64,000 nt of DNA from CAYNUJ01 sp964573255. Lineage in GTDB: Bacteria > Bacteroidota > Ignavibacteria > Ignavibacteriales > Melioribacteraceae. The first letter of the stretch is position 1; each line of letters opens with the position of its first letter. The stretch lies in contig CAZNJB010000013.1 in NCBI GenBank assembly GCA_964573255.1, positions 1 to 64,000 on the forward strand. The letters are read 5' to 3'. The position numbers and the translations under genes are program-made. The notes below the pieces were generated by a model. That model ran no database searches. It was not told where the DNA came from and saw only the letters and a list, made by a program, of their open reading frames with translations. Below are positions 17,990 to 25,740 of this stretch, piece after piece.

Positions 17990-18014
17990 AGGGGATGGGA
18001 AATTTGCATCCCCT
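17990..18014. terminator. hairpin between convergent genes, probable bidirectional terminator
   Basis: AGGGGATG at 17990-17997 pairs with CATCCCCT at 18007-18014 around a nine-base loop. It lies between the convergent peptidase and res genes. T-runs are short on both sides, so strength is uncertain. Confidence 0.5.
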
Positions 18015-18040
18015 TCGAGTTTGTTAACGAAAATAAAGAA

Positions 18041-20665
18041 TTAGTCCAAATCACCAACAGTTGACACTTGTCGATATTCAACATCATCGAATTCATTAAA
18101 ATGAGCATAACCGCATTTTATCTTTTGCTTTTCGCTTATTCTTAATTCCTGGTCCGCAGATTTTGTTTCCGCTACAAAATAGATTGTTTTTTCATTCTTC
18201 TTAATTAATGCCCAGTCGGGATTGTAATTCCCTATCGGCGTTTTTATCTTAAACCAGATCGGAAGTTTGAAATAAAATTCAATGTCGTCTCTGCTTTCGC
18301 ATTCTTTTGCAAACTCATATTCCACATTGGAATCAAGAGGAACAAGATTTTCGTAAATTGTTTTATCTTGTTTGTTAATTGTAAACGTTAATTCATTTAC
18401 GTGAATATCATATTCTTCGAATAGTCTCATTTCGTACTCTTTAGAACCGATTTTTTCATATTTAATGCCTTCAATCATCAAATCGGTGAGCGCATTTTTT
18501 ATTGCTATTACTGCATTATCCAGAAATAACTGGGGATTAATTAATATTTCTCCAATTCTACCCGAGTTTTTAAGTATCTCAAAAATTGTCGAGCGCGTAA
18601 GTTCCGTGCGCTCTTGAATATAAGAAAGTACATCCGGTATTTGGAACAGACCGTCTAACGATGCAGCATAAGAAGCTTTAGTCTCCATAACAATTCCGGT
18701 CTTATTAAATTCAAGAGCGGTTTTAGTTGTTTTAATTATTGCCTTTCTAATTGCAGGCATTTGCACAACTTCTTTTGAGGCTCTTTTAATAAGTTCTTCG
18801 GTATTATATTCAACGCGGTATGTAGTTTTGTGCTTTATTCTATCCCAAATTGCCTTGAATTTATCTTTAAGCTCGAAACCTTTTCGGTATTTAACCGTTG
18901 CTCTTTTCCGTTTGTTTTTAATTCTGCCTTTGAAAGATACTCCGCATTCTTCTTCAATTTCCGTTTGTAATTGTTTGGCAAAATCTTCATACGATTCGTT
19001 AGCAACAATCGTTAATCGATTAATATTAGCGTCCTGGATGCGAATTCCTTGCTGATTGACGGCAAGCCTTAAACCTCTGCCGATTTCTTGCCTTTTTTTC
19101 AACTCGGATTGTGTCTCGTTCAAAGTGCAAATCTGAAAAACATTCGGATTATCCCAACCCTCACGCAGTGCAGAATGGCTGAAAATGAAACGCAAAGGTT
19201 CGTTAATATCCAATAGCTTTTCTTTGTTTTTCATTATCAATTTAAAGGTGTCGTCATCAGCTTGTGAATTTCCTTTTGTATCTTTCCATTTGCCTTTTTT
19301 GTCCGCGGAGAAATAGCCGTTATGGACATCTTCAGCATCAAACGGAATTAAATCTTTATATACCGATTTAGATGATATTTCCCGATATATTTCTTCAAAC
19401 CATCTGGCAAATTTGCCTTTAACCGGATTTCCGTCCGAATCATAGTTCCGGTAATTAGCCACACGGTCAATAAAGAAAAGAGATAGCACTTTTACGCCTT
19501 TGCTTTTAAGCTTTCTTTCCTTTAAAAAATGTTCTTCAATCGTTTTTCGGATTTGGACTTTCATAACCTCATCCGAAAGACCGCCGTATGTATCCCCCAC
19601 AAAGATAGTTTCACCGTTTGAAAGCTCGATTAAATTTTCGGAAACGTCAATTCCGTTGATAATATAGCCGCTTTTGTAAATCTCTCTTCTATTGGATAAA
19701 TCGTATAAATCATCACCGACTTTTACGGTAACGGATTTTCTTTTCACACCATTCGGAGTATTCACGTCTATTTTGATTTTAGCGGAAGTACGAGTTTTTG
19801 TCGCAGTCACTTTTTCCAGACAAATGTATGCTTCATTAAAATCATTTTCGGTAACAATGGAATCCACTTCAATTTGTTTTACCAACCCAAGGTCGTACGC
19901 CTTTACCGGGTCAAGGCTGTAAACCATGTTATATCGGTTTGTATGTGTTGCCGAATATCGGAGGGTACAAAGAGGATTCAGATTTTCAACTGCTCTTTTT
20001 CTTATTTCTGTCTCCATATTTTGCGGCTCATCCACTATTACTATTGGAAAGGTAGCTTGTATGAATTCAATCGGCTTTTTACCTGTCAGTTTGTCATTGG
20101 GTTTGTTAATGATGTTTTCATCTTTGGCAAATGAATCTATATTGATAACGAGAATTTGAATGTGATTGTTTATCGCAAAATTTCTGAGATTGGAAACACG
20201 TTTGGAATCATAGACATAATAATTAACCGGAGTTTTATCGTAAAGATTTTGGAAATGTTCAAAAGTTATTTCAAGATTTTTAAGAACACCCTCGCGAATG
20301 GCAATTGACGGAACAACTATAACGAATTTTTTAAATCCGTATTTTTTGTTCAACTCGTAAATTGTGCGGAGATAAACATAAGTTTTACCGGTGCCGGTCT
20401 CCATTTCTACTGAAAAGTTCATACCGTCCAATTTTTCCGAAACCGGCAGTTCGTTTTTCTTTTGAATCTCTTGAACATTTCTGAGAATTTGCTCTTCGGT
20501 TATTTCAAGACGATTGCCTACGCCGTTCTCGCTAAACATGTAACTACCGCTGCTTATCGAAAAGCCATAATCCCCTTGATTTAACGGTTGTCCTTCAAAG
20601 ACTTCTACAACAGAGTTTATTGCATCTAACTGAAATTGCTGATTCGGGTCGAAGTGGAGTTTCAT
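18041..20665 (-). CDS. res: type III restriction enzyme, Res subunit
   Basis: The 874-residue protein has helicase superfamily 2 motifs: Walker A METGTGKT at 89-96, the DEAD-like box DEPQ at 212-215, RYSATHT as motif III, and motif VI GRGLRL. The C-terminal nuclease has the PD...ExK pattern with PD at 816-817 and E833-T-K835, as expected for type III Res subunits. It uses ATP to communicate between two head-to-head recognition sites and cuts DNA in complex with Mod. GAGGGT upstream supports the ATG at 20665. It is the last gene of the operon, separated from fic by a 118-base gap that has an inverted repeat. A fragment of a second res gene lies at 25262-25595. Confidence 0.95.
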   Translation of the reverse strand: MKLHFDPNQQFQLDAINSVVEVFEGQPLNQGDYGFSISSGSYMFSENGVGNRLEITEEQILRNVQEIQKKNELPVSEKLDGMNFSVEMETGTGKTYVYLRTIYELNKKYGFKKFVIVVPSIAIREGVLKNLEITFEHFQNLYDKTPVNYYVYDSKRVSNLRNFAINNHIQILVINIDSFAKDENIINKPNDKLTGKKPIEFIQATFPIVIVDEPQNMETEIRKRAVENLNPLCTLRYSATHTNRYNMVYSLDPVKAYDLGLVKQIEVDSIVTENDFNEAYICLEKVTATKTRTSAKIKIDVNTPNGVKRKSVTVKVGDDLYDLSNRREIYKSGYIINGIDVSENLIELSNGETIFVGDTYGGLSDEVMKVQIRKTIEEHFLKERKLKSKGVKVLSLFFIDRVANYRNYDSDGNPVKGKFARWFEEIYREISSKSVYKDLIPFDAEDVHNGYFSADKKGKWKDTKGNSQADDDTFKLIMKNKEKLLDINEPLRFIFSHSALREGWDNPNVFQICTLNETQSELKKRQEIGRGLRLAVNQQGIRIQDANINRLTIVANESYEDFAKQLQTEIEEECGVSFKGRIKNKRKRATVKYRKGFELKDKFKAIWDRIKHKTTYRVEYNTEELIKRASKEVVQMPAIRKAIIKTTKTALEFNKTGIVMETKASYAASLDGLFQIPDVLSYIQERTELTRSTIFEILKNSGRIGEILINPQLFLDNAVIAIKNALTDLMIEGIKYEKIGSKEYEMRLFEEYDIHVNELTFTINKQDKTIYENLVPLDSNVEYEFAKECESRDDIEFYFKLPIWFKIKTPIGNYNPDWALIKKNEKTIYFVAETKSADQELRISEKQKIKCGYAHFNEFDDVEYRQVSTVGDLD

Positions 20666-20717
20666 CTGCTACCCTCAATAAATAACTTAGCGTAAAGTCC
20701 AACAGCAGCAAATACTC

Positions 20718-20781
20718 TTGCGTAAAGCAAACGAGAAAATACTTTACTCAAAGTGTCTTGTTTATATTCTGCTTTACGCAA
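20718..20781. repeat. long-loop inverted repeat between fic and res
   Basis: TTGCGTAAAGCA at 20718-20729 is repeated perfectly in inverse as TGCTTTACGCAA at 20770-20781 with a 40-base loop. A third GCGTAAAG lies at about 20692. It separates res from the upstream genes and could slow or partly end transcription, or be a protein site. Confidence 0.5.
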
Positions 20782-20783
20782 AA

Positions 20784-21896
20784 TCATAGGATCTTTTTCC
20801 CTTCCGCAATGTTAATCAAGTCCGGCAACGCATAAACCGCGGGCATTCTTCCCTGCCCTTTCCGTAATGTTTTAATAATACCTGCTTTTACCAGTTTTCT
20901 TAACAGATCGTTTGCCGTAACTTTATTGGGTATTTCGGAAAGTTTGATAAAATGACCTGTATTGACAATAGGTGCTTTGAAAAAAGCGTCCAACACCGAA
21001 ACAGCATACTGTGAATGTGTAATATCGACAAATCTTGCTTTTAATTCTTCATACAAAGACAGCATATTCTTTGCCTTTGAAATATTAGTATGCGACTGTA
21101 TTATAACAGCCTGTAAAAAAAACTCAACCCAACCCTGCCAATTGTTTTCGGAGGTAACACTCAACAAACTGTCATAATATGCTTCTCTGTGTGTTTCCAG
21201 ATATTCGCTTAAATAAAACATCGGACTGTTCAGCGTTTTTTTCATATACAGAAAAAGAGGAATCAGCAATCGCCCGATACGTCCGTTGCCGTCTTTAAAA
21301 GGGTGAAGTATTTCAAATTGAGCGTGGATAATTGCAAGTTGTACCAGTGTGTCTTCATAATCAGTGCTATTTAGAAATTTTTCCCATTTTTCCAAATGCT
21401 CAGGTAGTATCAAAGGATCAGGTGGCACAAAACGGGCATTCTCGATCGGCGTTCCCTTTTTGCCTATCCAATTCTGGTCTGTTCTGAATTGTCCCGGCTC
21501 CTTATTCTTCCCACGCACACTATCCAGAAGGACGGCGTGCAGGTTTTTAATAAAATTAAGACTTAAAGGGCGGTTTTTCAGTTCTTCCTCCGCGATTCGT
21601 AATGTTTTGCGGTAGTTTCCTATTTCTACAATATCCTCATTTATTGAAGGGGATTTTCCGGTATCAAGCCCCGCGTCGTGTTCAAGCACTTCTCCCAGAG
21701 AGGCTTGGGTTCCCTCTATTCTTGAGGAAAGCACAGCTTCGTTTGTAGTAATAGGAGAAAGCAGAACTCCCGGATTTATCAGGCTCTGGAGCAGACCGTC
21801 ATATCTGGCTATAGCCGCGTTTGCCTTGCCTATTAAGGGAACTAATTTCTGCCATTCTAATTCAGGCGGTAATTCATGGGGAATAAACGGCTTCAT
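20784..21896 (-). CDS. Fic family protein with C-terminal winged helix
   Basis: The Fic core motif HPFKDGNGRIGR is at 198-209, a full match to the active pattern. An N-terminal Fic_N domain carries SSRIEGT at 57-63, which fits the inhibitory (S/T)xxxE(G/N) helix, so the enzyme is expected to be self-inhibited through E61. The last 90 residues look like a winged-helix DNA-binding domain (KVTANDLLRKLVKAGIIKTL). Such proteins AMPylate or deAMPylate other proteins; the target is unknown. It starts two bases after the stop of mod, with AGGTGG placed inside the end of mod, so it is translated from the restriction-modification transcript. Whether it regulates restriction or is a passenger is open. 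Confidence 0.92.
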   Translation of the reverse strand: MKPFIPHELPPELEWQKLVPLIGKANAAIARYDGLLQSLINPGVLLSPITTNEAVLSSRIEGTQASLGEVLEHDAGLDTGKSPSINEDIVEIGNYRKTLRIAEEELKNRPLSLNFIKNLHAVLLDSVRGKNKEPGQFRTDQNWIGKKGTPIENARFVPPDPLILPEHLEKWEKFLNSTDYEDTLVQLAIIHAQFEILHPFKDGNGRIGRLLIPLFLYMKKTLNSPMFYLSEYLETHREAYYDSLLSVTSENNWQGWVEFFLQAVIIQSHTNISKAKNMLSLYEELKARFVDITHSQYAVSVLDAFFKAPIVNTGHFIKLSEIPNKVTANDLLRKLVKAGIIKTLRKGQGRMPAVYALPDLINIAEGKKIL

Positions 21897-21898
21897 CT

Positions 21899-23845
21899 CT
21901 ACACCACCTTAAACTCAATTCCCGCATCTTTCATTTGAAGCGCTGTGTTGGTTTTTAATTGATCGTTGTTTCTAAAAAGACGATCCAATGTAATTACTTT
22001 TTGCGATTTGGTATCTATAACCGCTTTTATTATTTTCTCGTCAACATTGTCTAAAATTAAAGCAATTTCAGTATTATTTACAAGATAAAAACCGCTTTTC
22101 TTTTCAATCTTTGCCGTTAGCTGTACGCCGGATTTCAACAGCAGCTCGTAAAGAACGTCTTCGGTTTTTGCGTTTTCATCCAACGGTTCGAGATGCCGCT
22201 GCAATTGCTCGACAAGCTCTTCCTCTGTTTCTATTTTTGTGCGCCAAATCTTGAAGTTGGATTCTTTCAATTTAAAAACTTTAAATCCCAAATCTAAATT
22301 TTTGTTTTCATTTGCGAAAAGATTTTTACCTTTCTCATTTTCAATTTTCAATTCTTCATTCTCAATTGTTTTTATTACCCTCCGAATTCGCTCTTTCCCT
22401 ATTTCCGCAATGGTTTTATATCCGGCTTTGTATGCCTCGCTTTTTTCGTCCGTTTTTTCGGGCAGCTGCACAAGTATAAACTTTCTTTTTCCGCCGTCTT
22501 CTTTATTTAAATCAAGAACGGCGTGGGCTGTTGTTGCAGAACCGGCGAAGAAATCGAGAATTATGTCATTTTCTGCTGTCGCCAAAGCGGCACATTGTTT
22601 AATAAGACTTGTTGGCTTCGGAAAATCAAATTCTGCGTTAAAATTTAGTTGCTTTAATTCAACTGTTCCTGTTTCTGTTAAAAACTTATTATCTGACCAG
22701 ATTGTTTTTGGTTTAAAAGTGCTTTTACGATACTTTTCATAAATTCCAAAACTACCATCATATTTTTTCTTTGCAACAAGATTACTATTCAGAGTTAATT
22801 CACTTATATTTTTAATAACCTTATTTTTACTCCAACGCCAACAACTTTCCCTTCCTTCGGAATTATAAGGATAAATTTTTATTTTATAATTTACATCAGG
22901 AGTTAATGAAATTGGATAAAAACCGTCTTTATCAATGGATTTTGGATTGATATAGATTGGATAAAAAAGATTAGGTCGATTATGCTTACCGAATTTGGGA
23001 TTTCTATTTCTTAATTCTCTAATATTAAATTTTCCAATATTATCTATTAAATTCAAATCATCCGCTTCATCATCTTTATCAATCTCATAAAGTTCAGTTT
23101 CATCCTTTTTTGTGTAAACAAGAATATATTCATGAGTTTTTGCTATTTGTTTATACGTCTGTCCTCTACTATTAGCTCGTACGATAATGGTTGAAAAGAA
23201 ATTCTCCTCCCCAAACACTTCATTCATCAAAAGGCGTAAATTATGCACTTCATTATCATCGATGGAAACAAAGATAACGCCGTCGTCGCGCAGTAAATTA
23301 CGAGCGAGAAAAAGACGCGGATACATCATAGAAAGCCAGTTACTGTGGTAATGCCCGCTATCCTTACTGTTTTTGCGGAATAGACCTTCGCGTGTTAAAT
23401 AACCGGTTTCGTCCTTATCGCCAATACGGCTTAAATATTTTTCTTTTGTTTCCGAAAATTTATCGGGATAAATAAAATTGTCGTTGCCGGTGTTATAAGG
23501 CGGGTCGATATAAATCATTTTAATTTTGCCGAAGTATGCTTTTTGCAATACTTTTAACACTTCAAGATTTTCGCCTTCAATAAAGATGTTTTCGGTATTG
23601 TCAAAATTAACGGACTCTTCTTTAGCCGGAACCAGCGTCGCAGTGGTTTGGGCTTGCAGCGCTCGGAAAGCATCGGATTTTCCCGCCCAGTTTAGAACAT
23701 AGCGTTCGTTTTTAAATTCAATATCTTCGCCTAGAGTAGCTTTAAGTTTTTCCCAATCAATTTTATTTTCGGTAAAAGCTTCGGGAATAATTTCTTTCAG
23801 TTTTTCCAGCTTTTCTTCTGTAATATTCAACGACCTTCCATCCAT
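21899..23845 (-). CDS. mod: type III DNA methyltransferase, Mod subunit
   Basis: The 648-residue protein has the catalytic motif DPPY at 114-117 (MIYIDPPYNTGNDNF) and SAM motif I DFFAGSATT at 431-439, the beta-class order of type III Mod enzymes, which methylate adenine N6. The region between them, about residues 215-410, holds the target recognition domain. It reads as more AT-rich DNA (about 22680-23180) than its flanks, as expected if recognition domains are exchanged. Mod sets the recognition site for both methylation and cutting with Res. It follows the yhcG-type gene after 38 bases and precedes fic by two. I see no simple-sequence tract that would suggest phase variation. Confidence 0.95.
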   Translation of the reverse strand: MDGRSLNITEEKLEKLKEIIPEAFTENKIDWEKLKATLGEDIEFKNERYVLNWAGKSDAFRALQAQTTATLVPAKEESVNFDNTENIFIEGENLEVLKVLQKAYFGKIKMIYIDPPYNTGNDNFIYPDKFSETKEKYLSRIGDKDETGYLTREGLFRKNSKDSGHYHSNWLSMMYPRLFLARNLLRDDGVIFVSIDDNEVHNLRLLMNEVFGEENFFSTIIVRANSRGQTYKQIAKTHEYILVYTKKDETELYEIDKDDEADDLNLIDNIGKFNIRELRNRNPKFGKHNRPNLFYPIYINPKSIDKDGFYPISLTPDVNYKIKIYPYNSEGRESCWRWSKNKVIKNISELTLNSNLVAKKKYDGSFGIYEKYRKSTFKPKTIWSDNKFLTETGTVELKQLNFNAEFDFPKPTSLIKQCAALATAENDIILDFFAGSATTAHAVLDLNKEDGGKRKFILVQLPEKTDEKSEAYKAGYKTIAEIGKERIRRVIKTIENEELKIENEKGKNLFANENKNLDLGFKVFKLKESNFKIWRTKIETEEELVEQLQRHLEPLDENAKTEDVLYELLLKSGVQLTAKIEKKSGFYLVNNTEIALILDNVDEKIIKAVIDTKSQKVITLDRLFRNNDQLKTNTALQMKDAGIEFKVV

Positions 23846-23883
23846 AGAAATTTCGACTATTTTATCTAATGGTGCAAATTATG

Positions 23884-25092
23884 TTAACTAAAATACAAAA
23901 ATCTCACAAATACATCCCCTTCTTTTTCCCACGGCATAATTTTGTGCGAATGTTTTTGCGCTCCGTATTTAATTTCGCGTTCTCTGATAATATTTATTTC
24001 TCTATTTAACTGTTCCGCCGGCTCTTTCTCGATTGGGAGATATAGTTGATATTTCGAAGCGAATAGCTGTTTGCTATCATTGAGCACGGAATATTTTACG
24101 AAAGTTTCATTTTTATCCGAACAGAGGATTATCCCTATTGTCGGATTATCACCCTCAATTTTATACTTTTCTTCATACAACCTAACGTACATATCCATCA
24201 GTCCAATATCCTGGTGAGTCAGTTTGCCGATTTTCAAATCTATCAAAACAAAACATTTAAGGATGTAATTATAGAACACCAAATCCACGTAGTAATCTTC
24301 GTCCTCTGTAATTATTCTCTTCTGTCTGGCAACAAAACTGAAGCCTTTACCCAATTCAAGCAGGAAGTTTTGCAATTTATCAATCAGTTCGCGTTCCAAA
24401 TCGGATTCACGATAGATATTTTTATCAGCTAAATCGAGGAACTCGAGAACATATGGATCTTTTAGTATGTCTTCCGGTGAAACTTTTGCGACGCTTTGCG
24501 CGGTTTCTTTTTTTAGCAGAGTTTTATTTTTACTCTTGAGCAACCGTTCGTAATAGAATGAATTGATTTGACGTTCCAAAACCCTTGTGCTCCAGCCGTT
24601 GTCTGCAGCCTCGTTCATATACCAATAACGGGCTTTATGGTTTTTTACTTTCAAAAGCAGTCTGTAATGAGTCCACGACAACTCGGTTCTAAGCTCCGGT
24701 TCCGCCTTACGGCTCACTTCGGTATTAGTTGATGAATTCTCTAATTGGCGCTGTGCCGTGGTACTTTTTGACTTCCCATCCAATTCGTTACGCAGTGCGT
24801 CACGAATTGGGAATGCTTTATAAAATCCTCTCATATTTCTTAAATTTGTTTCGTCAAAACCTTTCCCAAACTCATTTGTAAGTTTAACGGACAATTCCTT
24901 CAACAAATACTTTCCGTATTCGGCTCTCGCTTTCCCTTGTTGCTCCTCCTCAACAATTATTTCACCAATTTTCCAGTAAGCCTTCACCATTTCAAAATTT
25001 ACGTTTTGAATTACTCGTTCGCGGGAATTTTCTAAAATGTTGCGGATGGAAGTATAAATTGCGGCGAGATTTTTATTTGTATGTGTTACCAT
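23884..25092 (-). CDS. PDDEXK nuclease-domain protein, YhcG/DUF1016 type
   Basis: The 402-residue product has the DUF1016 N-terminal helical domain (residues 8-95), the conserved ELSWTHYRLLLKV at 137-149, and a C-terminal PDDEXK-like domain with YYVDLVFYNYILKCFVLIDLK and IGLMDMYVRLYE. Family members are predicted nucleases often found with restriction-modification systems; their role is not settled. Between residues 96 and 136 there is an extra, low-similarity stretch starting RDALRNELDG that interrupts the usual join of the two parts, and its DNA holds a strong palindrome. The gene is first in the type III operon. A perfect inverted repeat sits just upstream of its ATG. Confidence 0.9.
   Translation of the reverse strand: MVTHTNKNLAAIYTSIRNILENSRERVIQNVNFEMVKAYWKIGEIIVEEEQQGKARAEYGKYLLKELSVKLTNEFGKGFDETNLRNMRGFYKAFPIRDALRNELDGKSKSTTAQRQLENSSTNTEVSRKAEPELRTELSWTHYRLLLKVKNHKARYWYMNEAADNGWSTRVLERQINSFYYERLLKSKNKTLLKKETAQSVAKVSPEDILKDPYVLEFLDLADKNIYRESDLERELIDKLQNFLLELGKGFSFVARQKRIITEDEDYYVDLVFYNYILKCFVLIDLKIGKLTHQDIGLMDMYVRLYEEKYKIEGDNPTIGIILCSDKNETFVKYSVLNDSKQLFASKYQLYLPIEKEPAEQLNREINIIREREIKYGAQKHSHKIMPWEKEGDVFVRFLYFS
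24780..24810. repeat. REP-like palindrome inside the yhcG-type coding sequence
   Basis: Two 15-base arms, CCAATTCGTTACGCA at 24780-24794 and TGCGTCACGAATTGG at 24796-24810, are inverse repeats with one mismatch and a single central base. Read on the minus strand it encodes IRDALRNEL in frame, within the extra segment of the protein. It looks like a mobile palindromic element that kept the frame open. Confidence 0.6.
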
Positions 25093-25100
25093 TGTTATTT

Positions 25101-25120
25101 ACAAATTTTCTAAAATTTGT
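25101..25120. promoter_or_regulatory. perfect palindrome directly upstream of the type III operon
   Basis: ACAAATTTT and AAAATTTGT face each other around a two-base centre, ending eight bases from the start codon of the yhcG-type gene. The position fits an operator or a 5' hairpin that limits ribosome access. No Shine-Dalgarno sequence is visible for this gene. Confidence 0.45.
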
Positions 25121-25261
25121 AATGCATTTTCATTTAAAATACAAAATTTTATTAAATTGGCTATATCTTGTTAGAACCGGTTCATAGAGAGATTTTATTC
25201 ATTATTGTTAAGATACTCACAGGATTAGTTGAATCCACTCACAATTGATAAGTGTTTGGAT

Positions 25262-25595
25262 TATACCCTATAGGATAGGCGTTTTTATCTTAAACCAAAA
25301 TGAAAGTTTGAAATAGAATTCTATATCGTTTCTACTTTCGCATTCGCTGGAAAACTCATATTCAACGTTGGGATCAAGTGTAACTAGATTTTCGTAAATT
25401 ATTTTATCTTATTTATTAATTGTAAAAGTAAATTCATTTACGTTAATATTATATTCTTCGAAATATCTCACTTCATATTCTTTTGAACCGATTTTCTCAA
25501 ATTTAATACCTTTAATTATCAAACCTATAAGCGCATTTTTTATTGTTGTTACAGCATTATCCTGAAATAACTGAGGATTAATTAATATTTTACCT
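25262..25595 (-). pseudogene. decayed fragment of a second type III res gene
   Basis: The stretch 25278-25590 aligns without net gaps (313 bases on both sides) to 18237-18549 of the intact res gene, which codes for about residues 705-809. By eye about 80-85% of bases agree. In the res frame it has a nonsense change, CAA to TAA, at 25409-25411, where the intact gene reads INKQDKT. Nothing resembling the helicase or nuclease parts of res is present on either side. It is a relic of an earlier or duplicated system. Confidence 0.85.
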
Positions 25596-25740
25596 GTTGT
25601 GAATTGTGTAAAGAATTATGCATTCCTCCGGGAAATAAAGGAATATTAATTTCCCCCAATTGATTTTTCAACACCACTCTTCTGGTTAAATCTGTTGATT
25701 GAAGAATAAAATTTAATAATCTGCTTACTAATTGTATTAC

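Noticed and set aside
22239..22742. 167-codon frame opposite mod
   Set aside because: It lies over the conserved SAM motif of mod and shows no independent signals.
18041..25092. Phase-variable type III system
   Set aside because: No long mono-, di- or tetranucleotide repeat tract is seen in mod or its promoter region.
9305..25595. Prophage or transposon carrying the defence genes
   Set aside because: No integrase, transposase, phage structural gene, tRNA target or flanking direct repeat was found; the AT-rich composition alone is not enough.
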